A DNA stretch of 46,436 nucleotides from Clostridia bacterium (lineage in GTDB: Bacteria; Bacillota; Clostridia; TANB77; UBA1234): contig JAFUGC010000022.1 of the NCBI GenBank assembly GCA_017469565.1, positions 1 through 46,436 of the forward strand, in the 5' to 3' direction. A program made the translations under genes and the position numbers. The notes beneath the pieces are model-generated. The model was not told the DNA's origin and did not search any database. It saw only the letters and a list, made by a program, of their open reading frames with translations. Of this stretch, positions 44,049-46,436 are shown piece by piece (positions within the stretch are counted from its first letter, which is position 1; each line of letters starts with the position of its first letter).

Positions 44049-44222
44049 ATGGATAAAAGAGAAGAGAAAAAGCGTTTGGAAGAGAAATTGAAAACAGTAA
44101 GAGAAACTAAAGAAGAGCGTTACCAAAGAGTAACAAGTGGAAGAGAACCAAAGGCTCATGTGATACCAGATAAAAGAAATAGGAAACCAAAACATAAAGA
44201 TAGAGACTATGATGAGAGATAG
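44049..44222 (+). CDS. Small highly charged protein after ackA
   Basis: The 57-residue frame encodes a very hydrophilic protein, MDKREEKKRLEEKLKTVRE followed by TKEERYQRV, HVIPDKRNRKPKHKDRD and a DER end; a helix is likely for the first half. AAGGAG (44034-44039) lies 9 bases before ATG 44049; ATG 44043 is in frame but too close. Function unknown. It is probably cotranscribed with ackA. The good ribosome site supports expression, but the gene is small and I cannot name a family. Confidence 0.6.
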   Translation: MDKREEKKRLEEKLKTVRETKEERYQRVTSGREPKAHVIPDKRNRKPKHKDRDYDER

Positions 44223-44249
44223 TTGAAATGATTTACATAAGCTAATATA

Positions 44250-44278
44250 TTGAAAAATATGGTAATTTATGCTATAAT
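44250..44278 (+). promoter_or_regulatory. Promoter of the gene at 44413
   Basis: TTGAAA (44250-44255), 17-bp spacer, TATAAT (44273-44278). The resulting leader is about 125 nt and holds a TACCATA/TATGGTA hairpin (44318-44337) with a T6 loop. Confidence 0.75.
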
Positions 44279-44412
44279 GATATATGAGTTAACAAACTTG
44301 TCATTTGTGCATGCTTTTACCATATTTTTTTATGGTACTTTGACATGTATGGTGTGAGCTAAATCTTTTCATGGCTTGCATTTGGCTGGTGAGTTGACTG
44401 GAGGAGTACATC

Positions 44413-44628
44413 ATGTTAAAAAAAGTGAAGAAGTATATCCGGGAGAACCAAAGAATCCGGCGTATTGAGAAATATGACCGGGTACATCGGAATACCATGC
44501 GGCGCTTAGCCAAGTGGTATCCACAGATGGATCCTCTTATGAGGCTCCATTTATCAGCCGAAATGGCTGACTGGAAGGTGCTAAATATAGCACCCAAGGA
44601 TACCAACAAAAGGTATCTTAGAATTTAG
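44413..44628 (+). CDS. Small basic accessory protein of unknown function
   Basis: The 71-residue protein is rich in Arg and Lys: IRENQRIRRIEKYDRVHRN, then TMRRLAKWYPQMDPLMRLH and a KRYLRI end. Two helices are likely; it might bind nucleic acid, but that is only composition. GGAGG precedes ATG 44413. It contains five CGG arginine codons in 71, the densest use in the window and in sharp contrast to pta/ackA next door, so it is an acquired gene. It has its own promoter and terminator. Confidence 0.75.
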   Translation: MLKKVKKYIRENQRIRRIEKYDRVHRNTMRRLAKWYPQMDPLMRLHLSAEMADWKVLNIAPKDTNKRYLRI

Positions 44629-44639
44629 TCAGTCACTTG

Positions 44640-44665
44640 ACCACCCCTTGTTGGGTGGTTTTTTT
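44640..44665 (+). terminator. Intrinsic terminator after the gene at 44413
   Basis: ACCACCC (44640-44646) pairs with GGGTGGT (44653-44659), then seven T. Confidence 0.92.
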
Positions 44666-44728
44666 ATGCAATAATAGAAATATCTTTGATAAAAACGAAC
44701 ATAATTTTGTATTTTTTGATAAAAAGTC

Positions 44729-44757
44729 TTGACACAGAATAAATGTTCGTATATTAT
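44729..44757 (+). promoter_or_regulatory. Promoter of the YneA-like gene
   Basis: TTGACA (44729-44734), 17-bp spacer, TATTAT (44752-44757). Confidence 0.7.
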
Positions 44758-44771
44758 AATACATGTAATAA

Positions 44772-44783
44772 GAACATACGTTC
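44772..44783. promoter_or_regulatory. LexA (SOS) operator
   Basis: GAACATACGTTC matches the Firmicute LexA/DinR box GAAC-n4-GTTC exactly. It lies just downstream of the predicted transcription start and ends before the AAGGAGG of the gene at 44799. A half-site TGTTCG occurs inside the promoter spacer. Confidence 0.8.
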
Positions 44784-44798
44784 AAGGAGGTTTTTTAT

Positions 44799-45083
44799 AT
44801 GAAAATAGTAAACTTACCCAAATTTATAATATTTATGATAATTGTCATGTTTCTAATATCTTTTGTAACAAGCATGCTTACTAAAACCGTATTCTCAGCT
44901 TCCCCTACAGAATATGAAACAATAGTTGTAGCAAAAGGGGATACAATTTGGTCAATTGCTTCTGATATTGGTGGAAATATAGATAAAAATGTGCATGAAA
45001 TCAAAGAAATAAATAATATCCCTAATTCTATCATTTATGTTGGACAAGAACTTAAAATTCCTGTAAATTTTCATGCAAACTAA
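44799..45083 (+). CDS. YneA-like SOS-controlled LysM membrane protein
   Basis: The 94-residue protein has an N-terminal membrane segment (about 8-28, FIIFMIIVMFLISFV) and an extracellular LysM domain (about 40-90, ETIVVAKGDTIWSIASD, then NSIIYVGQELKIPV). This is the architecture of YneA, which blocks cell division during the SOS response in Bacillus. The LexA box directly upstream supports the same role here. lexA itself is not in the window; in many Firmicutes it lies next to yneA. AAGGAGG precedes ATG 44799. Calling it a division inhibitor is inference from size, architecture and operator. Confidence 0.82.
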   Translation: MKIVNLPKFIIFMIIVMFLISFVTSMLTKTVFSASPTEYETIVVAKGDTIWSIASDIGGNIDKNVHEIKEINNIPNSIIYVGQELKIPVNFHAN

Positions 45084-45125
45084 TGACTAAGATTTTTTAA
45101 TGGATTTCCTGAATCATGTTCCTGT

Positions 45126-45154
45126 TTGACTTTATTGTTATGTCATGGTATGAT
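45126..45154 (+). promoter_or_regulatory. Promoter of the gene at 45230
   Basis: TTGACT (45126-45131), 17-bp spacer, TATGAT (45149-45154). Confidence 0.7.
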
Positions 45155-45229
45155 AATAAAGATGATAATCATTGTTTGTTTTCTATTTTTTCAATAAAAT
45201 TAGGAGTAATATGAAAGGAGAGAAGAGTA

Positions 45230-45478
45230 ATGTATCTTCGCGCACGGCCGCTTTCTCACAAGCAACTAGAAGAAATCACACAGGCATTCAATGAAAAGGG
45301 GTACTTACAGTTCGCCACTCATGTAAAAAGTCTCATATGGTATCCTATCACAAATTTTTCATCGAATAGTGATGAAGTATGGGGAACACACTGGGGTTAT
45401 TACACTCTTCTTGCATGGAAAACATGTTCCGGATGGAATGTGAATGTTACATCATGGTGTGAATCAGGCAAAAACTAA
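45230..45478 (+). CDS. Small Trp-rich accessory protein of unknown function
   Basis: The 82-residue protein starts MYLRARPLSHKQLEEITQAF (a short helix) and then becomes Trp/Tyr/Ser-rich: SLIWYPITNF, VWGTHWGYYTLLAWKTCSGW and a VTSWCESGKN end. No signal peptide; family unknown. AAAGGAGAG precedes ATG 45230. A second frame with its own site (AGGAG, ATG 45211) reads 27 codons through the start region and stops at 45294, possibly a regulatory upstream frame. An in-frame CGG (RARP) places it in the accessory set. Confidence 0.7.
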   Translation: MYLRARPLSHKQLEEITQAFNEKGYLQFATHVKSLIWYPITNFSSNSDEVWGTHWGYYTLLAWKTCSGWNVNVTSWCESGKN

Positions 45479-45492
45479 TCGTAACCATATAG

Positions 45493-45540
45493 AAGGCATA
45501 TCCTAAGTATATCTTTAAACTTAGGATATGCCTTCATTTT
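45493..45540. terminator. Bidirectional terminator between convergent genes
   Basis: AAGGCATATCCTAAG (45493-45507) pairs perfectly with CTTAGGATATGCCTT (45520-45534), followed by a T-rich tail. Confidence 0.92.
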
Positions 45541-45551
45541 ATGAAATGTGA

Positions 45552-46436
45552 TTACGGATTATCAGGATGATAATTGGCAAGTGGATTGTTTTCAATAGCC
45601 TCTCTGATTTGAGAATTATCCACATGAGTGTATATTTCTGTAGTGGCAATACTTTCATGTCCTAAAATTTCCTGTAAAGCCCTGATATCAACATTTCCAT
45701 ATTGATACATTAGAGTGGCTGCCGTGTGTCTTAATTTATGCGTAGAATAATGATCTGTTAAACCAACAATATTTCTTAAATCATTTTTGATTAGATTTTG
45801 AACAGTCCTTCTACTGATCCTTGTTTTTCGTTCACTTAAAAATAGAGCTTTTTCATCCATCACGCCATCTGTTGGTCTGATTTCTAGGTATTTTTTGATA
45901 GCATCTATAGAGGCTTTATTCAAATAAACTGTTCTTTCTTTATTACCTTTTCCAATAACGGTCATTAACGCCTCATCAAATTTAATATGACTGATATCAA
46001 TATTTACAAGCTCTGATAAACGCATACCACAATTTAAAAATAGAGTAATAATAGCATAATCCCTGACTCTATTATCATGCTGCTTAGGCGTAAGCTTACC
46101 ATTTAAAACACCATCTAGTAGGGAAGCACTTTGCTCTAATGTGAGAAACTTAGGAAGCTTTTTTCCAAGTTTAGGAGTTTCAAGCTCTTTTGCAGGGTTA
46201 TCATCAATGACTCTGGCTTTGGTATGTAAATACTTAAAAAAGCCCCTAATACTAGCAACTTTTCTAGCGCGCGTGGTTGCAGAATCTTTATGAACATCTT
46301 TTAAATATGTCATATATGCATATAAATCATTTATGTCAACTTGATTCAAGAATTTTGAATCAATATCAGAAATCGTTTCAATATCATCAATTGTAAAATT
46401 TTTAGGCTTATCTAATCTAACTTCCTGATATTTTAA
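45552..46436 (-). CDS. Tyrosine recombinase XerC/XerD-like, 5' partial
   Basis: The frame runs off the right edge of the window; 294 residues are visible. The N-terminal SAM-like core-binding domain includes LYAYMTYLKD and TRARKVASIRGFFKYL. The catalytic domain has Arg in CGMRLSELV, Lys in GKGNKERTVYL, HKLRHTAATLM (His-x2-Arg), LGHESI and the nucleophile Tyr in TEIYTHV, a complete set. Size and motifs fit the chromosome-dimer resolvase or a close integrase. Without the rest and the neighbours I cannot separate XerC/XerD from a mobile integrase, although no element ends are seen. No in-frame CGG was seen. Confidence 0.9.
   Translation of the reverse strand, partial: LKYQEVRLDKPKNFTIDDIETISDIDSKFLNQVDINDLYAYMTYLKDVHKDSATTRARKVASIRGFFKYLHTKARVIDDNPAKELETPKLGKKLPKFLTLEQSASLLDGVLNGKLTPKQHDNRVRDYAIITLFLNCGMRLSELVNIDISHIKFDEALMTVIGKGNKERTVYLNKASIDAIKKYLEIRPTDGVMDEKALFLSERKTRISRRTVQNLIKNDLRNIVGLTDHYSTHKLRHTAATLMYQYGNVDIRALQEILGHESIATTEIYTHVDNSQIREAIENNPLANYHPDNP

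Overview
The window is AT-rich DNA from a low-GC Gram-positive bacterium, most likely a spore-forming clostridium of the Lachnospiraceae type (inferred). The evidence is strong Shine-Dalgarno sites, TTGACA/TATAAT promoters with 17-bp spacers, a T-box leader on pheST, the der-plsY-gpsA and pta-ackA pairs, a class A-like RNase P RNA, a spore-coat-like gene and a LexA-type SOS box.

Layout. 1-7.1 kb: the end of pgsA, ligA, a complete nicotinate-to-NAD operon (pncB, nadE, nadD) and a small GlsB-type membrane protein. 7.3-8.9 kb: an accessory two-gene unit whose larger product ends in an AcrVA2-like motif. 9-13.6 kb: a polysaccharide deacetylase, then a membrane/lipid operon (two membrane proteins, PlsC, an acyl-CoA ligase). 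13.7-22.6 kb: an accessory island with two TerD proteins, TelA, a calcium-type P-ATPase, a PH-domain membrane protein and two unknown proteins, together with a 120-nt palindrome and a frameshifted M14 peptidase. 22.6-29.6 kb: T-box, pheS, pheT, der, plsY, gpsA. 29.6-34.2 kb: a frameshifted membrane-anchored helicase, a small unknown gene, and an ABC exporter operon with a frameshifted ATPase. 34.3-38.2 kb: rnpB and two large unknown accessory genes. 38.3-46.4 kb: a frameshifted coat-like gene, rluD with a large membrane protein, pta, ackA, several small genes including a YneA-like LysM protein under a LexA box, and a partial Xer-type recombinase.

The most unusual signal is a shared frameshift signature. 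Four otherwise well-preserved genes (M14 peptidase, helicase, ABC ATPase, coat-like protein) are broken at eight places. Every break is repaired by removing one C that sits exactly between two codons, just before a glycine codon GGN. Each break is therefore an in-frame CGG where the protein continues in the +1 frame. By eye I found no other in-frame CGG in the core genes, whereas the accessory genes use CGG freely as arginine, including at conserved arginines of the P-ATPase. This could be CGG-dependent +1 recoding or a systematic sequence artefact. The strict codon phase is hard to explain by random error or ordinary gene decay.
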